DNA from: CAZOOA01 sp964581355
GTDB lineage: Bacteria; Bacillota; Dethiobacteria; DTU022; UBA8154
Assembly (NCBI GenBank): GCA_964581355.1
Contig: CAZOOA010000008.1
Span: 1 to 64,000, forward strand
Reading direction: 5' to 3'
Length of the DNA: 64,000 bases
The notes under the pieces are model-generated. The model searched no databases and was not told the DNA's origin. It saw nothing but the letters and a program-made list of their open reading frames with translations. Positions 42,929-51,560 of this stretch are shown here, piece by piece. The translations under genes were made by a program, and so were the position numbers. Position 1 is the first letter of the stretch, and each line of letters starts with the position of its first letter.

Positions 42929-43726
42929 ATGCTCGGATTTATAGGATGCGGAACCATGGGAACGGCGTTATTGGAAGGTATTATGCAAAAAGGATTGAGA
43001 AAGCCTGCGGAAGTCGTAGTCTTTGACCAGGATCGTTCTAAAACAACAATCCTGGAGGAAAAATATGGTGTGCGGGTCGAGTCTGGAGCAGAAGAACTCT
43101 GTTCTCAAGCTCAAATGATCTTTTTGGCTGTTAAACCTCAAGACATGCCAACCCTGCTGGAAAAAATCAAAGACAAAATTAGAGATAACCATTTGGTTAT
43201 CTCTGTTGCCGCTGGCTTAAGACTTAACTTTTTTCAAAACATTTTGGGTAGTGATAAAAAGCTCGTTCGCGTGATGCCCAATACACCCTCACTAATTGGA
43301 AAAGGGATGAGTGTGGTCAGCTCAGGAGAGACCGTGTCTGCCGCCCAGGAGCAGGAAATCGTAACGCTGCTTGAAGCCCTGGGGAAAGTGATGGTTTTGG
43401 ATGAAAAACACATGGATGTCGTTACCGCTTTAAGTGGAAGCGGGCCGGCGTACGTACTTCTATTTATTGAATCCCTGGCAGACGGTGGTGTGGAAATGGG
43501 TCTTAGCCGGGATGATGCACAACAGCTGGCCGCCCAAACAGTATATGGAGCAGCAAGTATGTTACTTGAAAGCCAGGAGAACCCCGCAGTGCTCAAAAAC
43601 AAAATCACCTCCCCCGGCGGAACAACAAGTGCCGGACTATTAGCAATGGAGCAGGGGACTGTTCGGGCTTCCATTATCCGGGCAGTTCAAGAGGCCACTA
43701 GAAGGAGCCGGGAACTGGGCGGCTAA
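42929..43726 (+). CDS. proC: Pyrroline-5-carboxylate reductase
   Basis: A 265-aa NAD(P)H enzyme that makes proline from pyrroline-5-carboxylate, the last step. The N-terminal GFIGCGTMGTALLEGI is the dinucleotide loop, AVKPQD follows, and the signature GSGPAYVLLFIESL and SPGGTTSAGLLAME are present. A good SD (CCAGGAGG) precedes the ATG. A TATAAT at 42884-42889 is probably the -10, with a poor -35. First gene of proC-proB-proA. Confidence 0.96.
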   Translation: MLGFIGCGTMGTALLEGIMQKGLRKPAEVVVFDQDRSKTTILEEKYGVRVESGAEELCSQAQMIFLAVKPQDMPTLLEKIKDKIRDNHLVISVAAGLRLNFFQNILGSDKKLVRVMPNTPSLIGKGMSVVSSGETVSAAQEQEIVTLLEALGKVMVLDEKHMDVVTALSGSGPAYVLLFIESLADGGVEMGLSRDDAQQLAAQTVYGAASMLLESQENPAVLKNKITSPGGTTSAGLLAMEQGTVRASIIRAVQEATRRSRELGG

Positions 43727-43755
43727 TTATTATTTCAGCAGGAGGAAAAGACAGC

Positions 43756-44880
43756 TTGAAACGATCCATCGACAGGGAAAACGTCAAAAAAATTGTAGTG
43801 AAAGTTGGAACTCGGCTTCTAACATACGATACAGGAAAACTAAACCTGGGACTGATTGACAGGCTTGTGCGCGAGATAGCGGATTTAAAAAATCAGGGCA
43901 AGGAAGTGGTCCTGGTATCATCAGGTGCTGTCGGGGCCGGCATAGGGCGTCTGGGATTAAAACGAAAACCTACTTCCACCCAGGAAAAACAGGCTGTGGC
44001 CGCTATTGGTCAGGGCCTTTTAATCCAGTTCTATGAAAAACATTTTGCCGAGTACGGTCATGTAGTCGCCCAGGTTCTTTTAACACGCGAAGACCTGGAA
44101 AATCGCAAACGCTATCTGAATTCCCGTAACACATTACTTCACCTGCTCAAGTTTGGAGCCATCCCCATAGTTAATGAAAATGATACCATCTCTACCAGTG
44201 AAATAGAGTTCGGGGATAATGATAAACTCTCGGCACTGGTTGCCACGTTGATTGACGCCCACCTGCTGATTATTCTTACCGATATCGATGGTCTTTACAC
44301 GGCCAATCCCATGCATGACCCAGATGCCACTTGTATCTCACACGTGGATGAGATCACCCCGGCAATAAAAAAAATTGCTGGAAAATCAGAAGAGCTGCTG
44401 GCCAAAGGCGGGATGATTTCGAAAATAGAAGCGGCAGAAATGGCCATGACCTCAGGGATCAGCATGGTTATCGCCAATGGGCGCACACCAAATAGTATTG
44501 AACAAATTTTAAACGGTGAAAACACAGGGACCTTTTTCTGTGGTCAGCAGGAACAGCTACGCAGCCGAAAACGCTGGATCGCTTTCGGTCAAAAAATAAC
44601 AGGCAGCATTGTTATTGACCAGGGCGCCGAAAGTGCATTGACACAGGAAGGAAAAAGCCTTTTATCCATAGGAGTCGTCCAGGTGAACGGCAGCTTTTCC
44701 CGCGGAGAAACTATCAGCATTTTCTCCTCCAGCGGTGAAGAAATAGCCCGGGGTTTGACAAATTTTAGTGCCGAAGAATTAAAACAGATCAAAGGTTGCA
44801 AGTCCAGCGAGATCAAGCAGATCCTGGGCTATGCCAGCCATAAAGAAGTTATCCATCGGGACAACCTGGTTTTGTGCTAA
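43756..44880 (+). CDS. proB: Glutamate 5-kinase with PUA domain
   Basis: A 374-aa enzyme for the first proline step, phosphorylating glutamate. It starts at TTG (43756) after CAGGAGG. The kinase domain (about 1-260) shows VVKVGTRLL, VSSGAVGAGIGRLGL, NENDTIST and FGDNDKLSALVA. A PUA domain follows (about 275-360), as in most bacterial ProB. Feedback inhibition by proline is usual in the family. It is 29 bp from proC and 26 bp from proA. Confidence 0.96.
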   Translation: MKRSIDRENVKKIVVKVGTRLLTYDTGKLNLGLIDRLVREIADLKNQGKEVVLVSSGAVGAGIGRLGLKRKPTSTQEKQAVAAIGQGLLIQFYEKHFAEYGHVVAQVLLTREDLENRKRYLNSRNTLLHLLKFGAIPIVNENDTISTSEIEFGDNDKLSALVATLIDAHLLIILTDIDGLYTANPMHDPDATCISHVDEITPAIKKIAGKSEELLAKGGMISKIEAAEMAMTSGISMVIANGRTPNSIEQILNGENTGTFFCGQQEQLRSRKRWIAFGQKITGSIVIDQGAESALTQEGKSLLSIGVVQVNGSFSRGETISIFSSSGEEIARGLTNFSAEELKQIKGCKSSEIKQILGYASHKEVIHRDNLVLC

Positions 44881-44906
44881 ATTTAAATGAAAGGAGCCTG
44901 TGAAAA

Positions 44907-46157
44907 ATGTCAGATTTGAAACAAGATATTGCCCAAGCAAAAGAGGCTGGCGTGAAAATGGCGGAGGCTTCAACACAGGAAAAGCATACGGCACTGGAGC
45001 ATATTGCAGCGCTTCTGGAAGAACAAACAGACTTTATAATTCAAGAAAATAAGTTGGACCTGGATAACCTGGCTGCCAAGGAAGGATATTCCAAGGCATT
45101 TTACGACCGCCTGCAACTGACCCCTGATCGCATCAAGGGCATGGCTGAAGGACTTCGGGAAATTATTGCTCTACCCGACCCCGTTGGAGAAATAATTTCC
45201 ATGTGGAAAAGGCCTAACGGCTTGCAGGTAGGCAGAGTTCGCGTGCCTCTCGGCGTGATTGGAATCATTTATGAAGCCAGGCCCAATGTGACTGTAGATG
45301 CAGCAGGGCTGGCCTTAAAATCAGGAAACTCTGTTGTGCTGCGGGGAAGTTCCGAGGCCATTCATTCCAATAAAGCCCTGGCCAGGCTTTTAAAGCAGGG
45401 GCTGCAGGAAAACAACCTTCCACAGGGCGCTGTAACCCTGGTCGAGGACACAGGAAGGGCCGCAGCTTTGGAATTGATGAAAATGAATGAATTTCTGGAC
45501 GTATTAATCCCCAGGGGAGGGGCTGCTCTGATTAAAACCGTTGTAGAAAATGCGACGGTCCCGGTCCTGGAAACAGGTGAAGGCAACTGTCATACCTACG
45601 TGGATGCCGATACAGATGAAGAAATGGCTGTAGAAATCGCCGATAACGCCAAAACTCAGCGCCCGGGAGTCTGTAACGCCATGGAAACATTACTGGTACA
45701 TCAAGATATTGCCTCCCGTTATCTTCCCAAGATTCTCAAATTGTTGCAAGAAAAAGGCGTCCAATTAAGGGGTTGCCGTAAAACCCTGGATATTTTCCCC
45801 GGCATTCAACAAGCAACAGATGAGGACTGGGCGACCGAATACCTGGATATGGTCCTGGCAGTAAAAATTGTCGACAGCTTTGATGAAGCTGTAGCGCATA
45901 TCAATCAATACGGAACGGGGCATTCCGAGGCGATTCTTACCAGCAGTTACCAAAGGGCTCACACCTTTTTGGCCAGGGTTGACGCCGCAGCAGTCTATGT
46001 AAATGCTTCAACCCGGTTTACTGACGGTTTTGAGTTTGGGCTGGGAGCAGAGATGGGAATCAGCACGCAAAAACTGCACGCCCGGGGGCCTATGGGACTA
46101 ACTGCTCTTACCAGCACCAAATTTATCATTCTGGGACAGGGACAGGCCAGGAACTAA
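44907..46157 (+). CDS. proA: Gamma-glutamyl phosphate reductase
   Basis: A 416-aa NADPH enzyme that reduces glutamyl phosphate to glutamate semialdehyde. It has the aldehyde dehydrogenase fold with RVPLGVIGIIYEARPNVT, LRGSSEAIHSN and the catalytic Cys in KTQRPGVCNAMETLLVH, and VYVNASTRFTDGFEFGLGAEMGIST near the C terminus. SD AAAGGAG. The next gene starts 75 bp downstream in the same direction. Confidence 0.96.
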   Translation: MSDLKQDIAQAKEAGVKMAEASTQEKHTALEHIAALLEEQTDFIIQENKLDLDNLAAKEGYSKAFYDRLQLTPDRIKGMAEGLREIIALPDPVGEIISMWKRPNGLQVGRVRVPLGVIGIIYEARPNVTVDAAGLALKSGNSVVLRGSSEAIHSNKALARLLKQGLQENNLPQGAVTLVEDTGRAAALELMKMNEFLDVLIPRGGAALIKTVVENATVPVLETGEGNCHTYVDADTDEEMAVEIADNAKTQRPGVCNAMETLLVHQDIASRYLPKILKLLQEKGVQLRGCRKTLDIFPGIQQATDEDWATEYLDMVLAVKIVDSFDEAVAHINQYGTGHSEAILTSSYQRAHTFLARVDAAAVYVNASTRFTDGFEFGLGAEMGISTQKLHARGPMGLTALTSTKFIILGQGQARN

Positions 46158-46197
46158 ACAACCTGGCAAAATAATACTCCACCTGATAACCTTGAAA

Positions 46198-46235
46198 GGA
46201 GGTGCATCCCTGTTTCAAAAACAGGGTAAATCATG
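46198..46235 (+). promoter_or_regulatory. SD-hairpin-ATG initiation region of the homocitrate-synthase-family gene
   Basis: The very strong GGAGGTG (46198-46204) is 28 nt from the ATG at 46233. An in-frame TAA at 46227 rules out earlier starts. Between them CCCTGTTT (46208-46215) and AAACAGGG (46219-46226) form an 8-bp stem with a 3-nt loop. Folding it leaves about 9 nt between SD and ATG. Confidence 0.6.
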
Positions 46236-47423
46236 AAAAGATTAAAGCAAGGATTGGAAAAAAACGATATTATTTTAGTTGATACCACTTTGAGAGATGG
46301 TGAACAAACAGCAGGTGTCGTTTTTTCCAACCAGGAAAAGATCAGGATTGCCAAAATGCTAAGTGAAATCGGTGTTCACCAGTTGGAAGTGGGAATTCCC
46401 GTTATGGGAGGGAATGAAAAACAAGTGATCACTGAAATGGCAGAAATGGGGCTTGGCAGCAGCTTAATGGCCTGGAACAGGGCCAGTATCAACGATATCC
46501 AGGAGTCCCTGGACTGCGGTGTTGACGCTGTTGCTATTTCCATATCCACCTCGGATATTCATATTAAAAACAAGCTGGGCAGCACACGGGAAGCGGTTAA
46601 GGAAAGTATGGTTAAAGCGACGGAATTTGCCAACAAAAGCGGTGTTTATATCTCTGTGAATGCTGAAGACGCCTCCCGGACCGACTTTGATTTTCTGACA
46701 GAATTTGCCCTTGCAGCCAAAGAAGCCGGAGCTGACAGGCTTCGCTACTGCGATACGGTAGGTGTTTTAGATCCGTTCAACACCTATGATATTATTTCCC
46801 GCTTGATTGAAGCAACAGATATGCACATTGAAATGCATACCCACAATGATTTTGGCATGGCTACAGCCAATGCCCTGGCCGGAGTGAAAGCCGGTGCCCG
46901 TTTTGTCGGCGTAACAGTTAACGGCCTGGGGGAAAGGGCCGGTAATGCCGCCCTGGAAGAAGTAGCAATGGCGCTGAAGCTTCTGTTCCACAAAGACCAG
47001 GACTTGAAAACTCAAATGTTCCGCGAATTATCCGAGTATGTAGCCCGGGCATCAGGAAGAAACCTGCCAGCAGGCAAAGCTATCGTGGGTGACAATATGT
47101 TCCGCCACGAATCCGGCATTCACGCTGACGGTGTAATTAAATTCCCCGGGACTTATGAAGTGTTCAGCCCTGAAGATGTTGGACTGGAAAGGCAAATCGT
47201 AATCGGCAAGCATTCCGGGTCCAGGGCCCTGGTCCTGAAATTTTTGGAATACGGCATTAACCTGTCTGACGAAGAGGCTGCTGAACTGCTTCCCATGGTC
47301 CGGCGTGCCACTGTAGAAATGAAAAGGCCTCTCTTTGATAAAGAGCTGGTCTATATCTATGAAGACTATATGCATAAAAAGTATGAAAAAGGTATAGATT
47401 ACGCACCTGTCAGTACAGAGTAA
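46233..47423 (+). CDS. Homocitrate synthase-family enzyme (NifV-like; Re-citrate synthase possible)
   Basis: A 396-aa acetyl-CoA-dependent condensing enzyme of the isopropylmalate/homocitrate synthase family. The catalytic TIM barrel shows DTTLRDGEQTAGVVFS, the EVGIPVMGG loop, RYCDTVGVLDP, the metal-binding HTHNDFGMATANALAG and NGLGERAGNAALEEV. A short C-terminal part carries RHESGIHADGV, and there is no LeuA-type regulatory domain. NifV-like members make homocitrate, and Re-citrate synthases of anaerobes belong to the same family. Genes for glutamate use (proBAC) lie upstream and dehydratase subunits downstream, which favours a citrate or homocitrate path rather than nitrogenase cofactor supply. 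Exact substrate undecided. Confidence 0.88.
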   Translation: MKRLKQGLEKNDIILVDTTLRDGEQTAGVVFSNQEKIRIAKMLSEIGVHQLEVGIPVMGGNEKQVITEMAEMGLGSSLMAWNRASINDIQESLDCGVDAVAISISTSDIHIKNKLGSTREAVKESMVKATEFANKSGVYISVNAEDASRTDFDFLTEFALAAKEAGADRLRYCDTVGVLDPFNTYDIISRLIEATDMHIEMHTHNDFGMATANALAGVKAGARFVGVTVNGLGERAGNAALEEVAMALKLLFHKDQDLKTQMFRELSEYVARASGRNLPAGKAIVGDNMFRHESGIHADGVIKFPGTYEVFSPEDVGLERQIVIGKHSGSRALVLKFLEYGINLSDEEAAELLPMVRRATVEMKRPLFDKELVYIYEDYMHKKYEKGIDYAPVSTE

Positions 47424-47472
47424 AGGTTTGGCAGGGAATAATGCAGCAAATTTCTTGATTTGAAGGGAAAGG

Positions 47473-48738
47473 ATGAAAAAAATGGGGAAAACAATTGCAG
47501 AAAAAATTTTCAGCCAGCAGTCGGGCGAAGATGTCTATGCAGGGGACCTGGTAATCGCCTGGTTGGACTTTGTAATGGGCCAAGACGGGACAGCACCCCT
47601 GGCCATCAATTCTTTTAATGAAATGGGTGGAAAAGAACTTTTCGATCCAGCAAAAGTTGCTTTTGTTATCGATCACAGCGCACCCAGTCCCTTAGAAGGC
47701 GTCTCGGCACTGCACAAGCTCATGCGGGAATTTTCCGGAGAGAAAAACCTGAGACTTTATGATATTGGAGACGGTGTCTGTCACCAACTTGTCCCGGAAC
47801 AGGGACACGTTGTCCCTGGAGATTTGGTAGTTGGAGCTGATTCCCATACCTGTACGTATGGGGCCATTAACGCATTTTCTACCGGTGTCGGCTCAACAGA
47901 CTTGGCTGCTGCCATGATTTCAGGAAAACTATGGTTTAAAGTTCCTGAAACAATCAAGTTTCAATGTGAGGGCTCCTTCCAACCAGGTGTTTTTTCCAAG
48001 GATTTAATCCTTAGGATTATTGGAGACATTACCGCTGATGGTGCAACGTACCTGGCAGCGGAGTTCGCCGGGGAAGCCATTAACAACATGAGTGTTGAAG
48101 AACGTTTTACCATCTCCAACATGGCCATTGAAATGGGAGCCAAAGCAGGATTAATGGAGTATGATCAAAAGGTGGATCAATGGCTCGCCGGCCGCTCATC
48201 AAAAACTTCCCGTCCGGTGTCAGCTGACCCTGATGCCAATTACCTGGAGATAAAAAAATATGATGTTAGCCAGCTGGAACCCCAGGTTGCCTGCCCGCAT
48301 ACTGTCGATAACGTATCCCCCCTGAGTGAAATTGAAAATATGCCCATCCAGCAAGCCTTCCTGGGAACCTGTACAAATGGGAGATTAAATGACCTGCGTG
48401 TTGCTGCCAACATACTAAAAGGGAAAAAGATTTCCCCTGACGTACGTTTCATCGTTGCTCCGGCTTCGCGTTATGTTTACCTGGAAGCCATGAACGAGGG
48501 TGTTATTCAAACGCTAGTGGAGGCAGGGGCTGCAGTGGTTACACCGGGGTGTGGACCCTGTGTAGGCACTCATAACGGGGTCCCTTCCGATGGTGAAGTT
48601 GTTCTTTCTACAGCCAACAGGAACTTTAAAGGTAGAATGGGTAATTCCAAAGCATTTATTTACCTGGCATCACCGGCGACGGTGGCCGCTTCCGCTTTAA
48701 CTGGAAAAGCAACCGATCCCCGCTCTTACCTGAGCTAA
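47473..48738 (+). CDS. leuC: Aconitase-family dehydratase large subunit (LeuC/HacA-type)
   Basis: A 421-aa [4Fe-4S] hydro-lyase subunit of the archaeal/Clostridia LeuC type. Cluster ligands are the Cys in GTCTNGR and the two in PGCGPCVGTHNG. Other motifs are DHSAPSP, GADSHTCTYGAINAFSTGVGS and GRMGN. Together with the small subunit it moves a hydroxyl on a tricarboxylate. In this family the substrate may be isopropylmalate, homocitrate or citrate. There is no isopropylmalate dehydrogenase or leuA of the usual type in the window, so leucine synthesis is not supported by context; the symbol is by family. Confidence 0.88.
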   Translation: MKKMGKTIAEKIFSQQSGEDVYAGDLVIAWLDFVMGQDGTAPLAINSFNEMGGKELFDPAKVAFVIDHSAPSPLEGVSALHKLMREFSGEKNLRLYDIGDGVCHQLVPEQGHVVPGDLVVGADSHTCTYGAINAFSTGVGSTDLAAAMISGKLWFKVPETIKFQCEGSFQPGVFSKDLILRIIGDITADGATYLAAEFAGEAINNMSVEERFTISNMAIEMGAKAGLMEYDQKVDQWLAGRSSKTSRPVSADPDANYLEIKKYDVSQLEPQVACPHTVDNVSPLSEIENMPIQQAFLGTCTNGRLNDLRVAANILKGKKISPDVRFIVAPASRYVYLEAMNEGVIQTLVEAGAAVVTPGCGPCVGTHNGVPSDGEVVLSTANRNFKGRMGNSKAFIYLASPATVAASALTGKATDPRSYLS

Positions 48739-48771
48739 TCTATTTTGTATGGGAAAAAGGAGGCAAGTTAT

Positions 48772-49272
48772 ATGCTACTAAAGGGAAAAGCCTTTACATT
48801 TGGGAATGATATTAATACAGACTATATTATCTCGGGAAAATACAAGTTTAAAACCCTGGACATGAATGAGCTGGCCAAGCACGTTATGGAAGACCTGGAT
48901 CCCGATTTCTATAATAAAATTAATGATGGCGATATGATTGTGGCCGGTTCAAACTTTGGCTGCGGCTCATCCCGGGAACAAGCGCCGCTGGCAATTAAGC
49001 ATGCCAAAATAAGCTGCGTGCTGGCTTCATCCTTTGCCCGGATTTTCTACCGCAATTCCATTAACACAGGTCTTCCTGTCGTCGAGTGCGATACATCCAA
49101 AATTGATCAAGGAGATGAACTGGAAGTTGATTTGCAAAAGGGAATTGTGTTCAACAAAACAAAATCATTGGAAATACCCGTTACCCCTTTACCTGATGTA
49201 ATGATTAAGATTTTAGAAGATGGCGGGTTAATCCACCATTTTCAAAAACATGGCGATTTTAACTTCGACTAA
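48772..49272 (+). CDS. leuD: Aconitase-family dehydratase small subunit (LeuD/HacB-type)
   Basis: Swivel-domain partner of the large subunit. The frame is open from 48745, but AAGGAGG leads to the ATG at 48772, giving 166 aa, the normal length. Conserved parts are FGNDINTDYIISG, GSNFGCGSSREQAPLAIKHA and FYRNSINTGLPVV. The loop that sets substrate choice reads Y24-K-F-K-T28, differing from YLRT reported for homoaconitase and YLVY-like loops of isopropylmalate isomerase. Substrate is therefore open. Confidence 0.88.
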   Translation: MLLKGKAFTFGNDINTDYIISGKYKFKTLDMNELAKHVMEDLDPDFYNKINDGDMIVAGSNFGCGSSREQAPLAIKHAKISCVLASSFARIFYRNSINTGLPVVECDTSKIDQGDELEVDLQKGIVFNKTKSLEIPVTPLPDVMIKILEDGGLIHHFQKHGDFNFD

Positions 49273-49505
49273 AGGTAATTGCTCCGACCGATCTGCATGA
49301 GCGAAGCCGAGGAACATTTCCGATGTATCCGGCAAATGGAAAGACTGAAGAGAAGAGCTGCAATAAACTAAACCGTTCTTTTGTTTCGAGGCTTTTGAAG
49401 TGGAAAATGAGCTGAACAGTTGCGGCCAAAGTATTATTTGGGCCGAAAATGGAAAAATTATGACATATACTGCGCAGGTAAAATACGAGAAAAGGATGGT
49501 TAATT

Positions 49506-49802
49506 ATGTTAAATCTTCTATTGTCCCTGGGTTGGGGTACACTTTCTTTTACCCGGGAAAAAGCGGATCAGATGGTGGAAGAAATGGTCAAGCGGGGAGA
49601 TTTAAGAAGAGAAGAGGCAAAAAAAATGGCCCAGGAACTGGTTGAACGCGGGGAAAAAGAGCGCCAGGAATTTAAAGATTACTTAGATGCAGAATTTGCC
49701 AACTGGATGCAAAAATATAAGCTTGTCTCTCGAGAAGAAATAGAAAGACTGGAAGAACGAGTAAAAGAACTGGAATCAAGATTGGAAGACACCGATTCCT
49801 AA
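49506..49802 (+). CDS. Phasin-like coiled-coil protein
   Basis: A 98-aa helical protein. Residues about 15-60 (REKADQMVEEMVKRGDLRRE, then EEAKKMAQELVERGEKERQE) and the C-terminal heptads (EEIERLEERVKELESRLED) match small phasin/PhaF-like proteins often placed next to ubiB-type genes in Clostridia. The ATG at 49506 has AAAGGATGG upstream. Likely a scaffold or chaperone-like partner of the UbiB protein. The 49273-49505 interval before it shows no gene. Confidence 0.75.
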   Translation: MLNLLLSLGWGTLSFTREKADQMVEEMVKRGDLRREEAKKMAQELVERGEKERQEFKDYLDAEFANWMQKYKLVSREEIERLEERVKELESRLEDTDS

Positions 49803-49829
49803 CCTGCGGCAAAAAGTTGCAACCCAAAG

Positions 49830-49853
49830 CCTGTGATTACCTCACAGGTTTTG
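49830..49853 (+). terminator. Short terminator between the phasin-like gene and ubiB-like gene
   Basis: CCTGTGA/TCACAGG, a 7-bp stem with a 5-nt loop, is followed by TTTTGTT. A TATAAT (49855-49860) right after it could be the -10 of the next gene. Confidence 0.6.
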
Positions 49854-49894
49854 TTATAATCTTACATTTATAGTTTGACAGGCGGTGAACTTGT

Positions 49895-51559
49895 TTGTTC
49901 CTAAAAAAATGGCAGCTTAAAAGGTTCCGTAAGATTATCAATACATTAGCCCGGTATGGTTTGGGACAAATTGTTGATGATCTGGGTATTGACGATTTTA
50001 CCAGGCGTCTACCCTGGCCGCGTCCAAAACAAGAAAAAGATGCGGAGGAGCTCTCCAAGTCTGTCAGATTGCGTAAAGTTCTGGAAGAGCTGGGCCCGAC
50101 CTTTATTAAACTGGGACAGCTTTTAAGCACCAGGCCGGACATTGTCCCTGATGAATACCTGCAGGAGTTCAAAAAGCTTCAGGAGCAGGTACCGCCCTTT
50201 CCCTTCGAACGGGTTAGGCAAACGGTGGAAGGTGAGCTGGGTGACCGCTTGGAAGCGTTATTTCAATCTTTTGAGCAGGAGCCTCTAGCGGCTGCTTCCA
50301 TCGGTCAGGTCCACAAGGCTGTATTGAACACTGGTGAGCAAGTAGCCGTAAAAGTCCAAAGGCCGGATATCCGAAATGGCATTGAAGAAGACTTGGCCAT
50401 CCTGGAAGAAATAGCCAACCTGGTGGAAAAATATTCGGAAATGGGCCGCCTGTACAATGTGCGGGGCCTGGTGGATGAATTCAAGCACATTATCACTATG
50501 GAATTGAACTATCACCATGAAGGCAGAAATGCCGAAAAAATTAAAAGAAACTTTACCGGTGAAGATGTCATCCTGATTCCCACCATTTACTGGACTCATT
50601 CAACACAAAAAGTGTTAACAATGGAGTTCATTAAAGGGATCAAGCTAAAAGACCGGGGCGAATTGATAAAAGAAGGCTATAACACCCGAAAGATTGTAGA
50701 AAAGTTGGGCCGTATCTACATAAAGCAGATCTTCTTTGATGGTTCCTTTCATGGAGATCCGCACCCTGGCAATATTGGTGTAACAGCGGACGGAGATATC
50801 TTCTTTTTGGATTTCGGCATTGCAGGACACCTGAATGAAGAACAACGGATCCTGTTTAATAAAATGCTCCTGGGCTTGCTATCCAGGAATACAGAAAGGG
50901 TTATTTACGGAATCACCAGCCTGGGGGTCGTAACGGAACAAACAGATAAAAGGCTGCTTCATTTTGACTTGGAACGTCTACAGGAAAGGTATTTTGAGCT
51001 TCCATTAAAAGACTTAAACCTGGGAGAAGTCTTGCACGATTTAATGGACATTGCCTTCAGGCATCGAATTCAGCTTCCACCAGACTTCGCCCTGCTGGCA
51101 AAAACTTTTTTAACCCTGGAAGGCTTGGTCTCCGACCTGGAATCTGATTACAGCATCGCCGAGCTGGTCGAACCCATGAGCAAAGAATTGCTCCGCCAGC
51201 AGCTTTCTTTAAAGCGTTTGTCCAATGAACTGTACAAATTCTCCAATCGTTATATGCGTTTAGCCGAAATACTTCCCGAAAGGCTTATCACGCTCCTGGA
51301 TAAAGGGGCAGAAGGAAACTTTAAAGTCAAAGTCGAAATCTTTGATGAAGAACATATTCTCTATCGCTTGAACAACATGATCAACAGGCTCTCTTTTAGT
51401 ATAGTGCTGGCCAGCATCATTGTTGGTTTAGCCCTGATGTTGCAGTTTACCGAAGTCACCCTATTCAGAAGGTTTCCCCTGGCAGAAATAGGACTTATAC
51501 TTGCAGCGTTAATGGCCTTCTGGTGGCTATGGGCCATCCTGCGCTCAGGACGACTATAG
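49895..51559 (+). CDS. UbiB/ABC1/AarF-family atypical kinase
   Basis: A 554-aa protein-kinase-like ATPase starting at TTG (49895) after GGCGGTGA. Features are the family KxGQ motif in FIKLGQLLSTRPD, the Ala-rich loop AAASIGQVHKA in place of the Gly-rich loop, the catalytic HGDPHPGN, and the metal-binding DFGIAG. Two C-terminal membrane helices (about 495-550) anchor it. Members support ubiquinone/isoprenoid lipid metabolism as ATPases. In an anaerobe the target is more likely menaquinone or another polyprenyl lipid, but this is not shown here. Confidence 0.92.
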   Translation: MFLKKWQLKRFRKIINTLARYGLGQIVDDLGIDDFTRRLPWPRPKQEKDAEELSKSVRLRKVLEELGPTFIKLGQLLSTRPDIVPDEYLQEFKKLQEQVPPFPFERVRQTVEGELGDRLEALFQSFEQEPLAAASIGQVHKAVLNTGEQVAVKVQRPDIRNGIEEDLAILEEIANLVEKYSEMGRLYNVRGLVDEFKHIITMELNYHHEGRNAEKIKRNFTGEDVILIPTIYWTHSTQKVLTMEFIKGIKLKDRGELIKEGYNTRKIVEKLGRIYIKQIFFDGSFHGDPHPGNIGVTADGDIFFLDFGIAGHLNEEQRILFNKMLLGLLSRNTERVIYGITSLGVVTEQTDKRLLHFDLERLQERYFELPLKDLNLGEVLHDLMDIAFRHRIQLPPDFALLAKTFLTLEGLVSDLESDYSIAELVEPMSKELLRQQLSLKRLSNELYKFSNRYMRLAEILPERLITLLDKGAEGNFKVKVEIFDEEHILYRLNNMINRLSFSIVLASIIVGLALMLQFTEVTLFRRFPLAEIGLILAALMAFWWLWAILRSGRL

Positions 51560-51560
51560 T

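Noticed and set aside
46233..47423. Assignment as nifV for nitrogenase cofactor synthesis
   Set aside because: No nif genes are in the window, and the following dehydratase subunits would not be needed for cofactor homocitrate.
49273..49505. Possible fourth copy of the dispersed repeat (ATTTCCGATGTATCCGGC near 49310-49340)
   Set aside because: The match to TTTCCCTGTATCGGC needs several gaps and mismatches over a short stretch and the flanks do not align. It could be chance.
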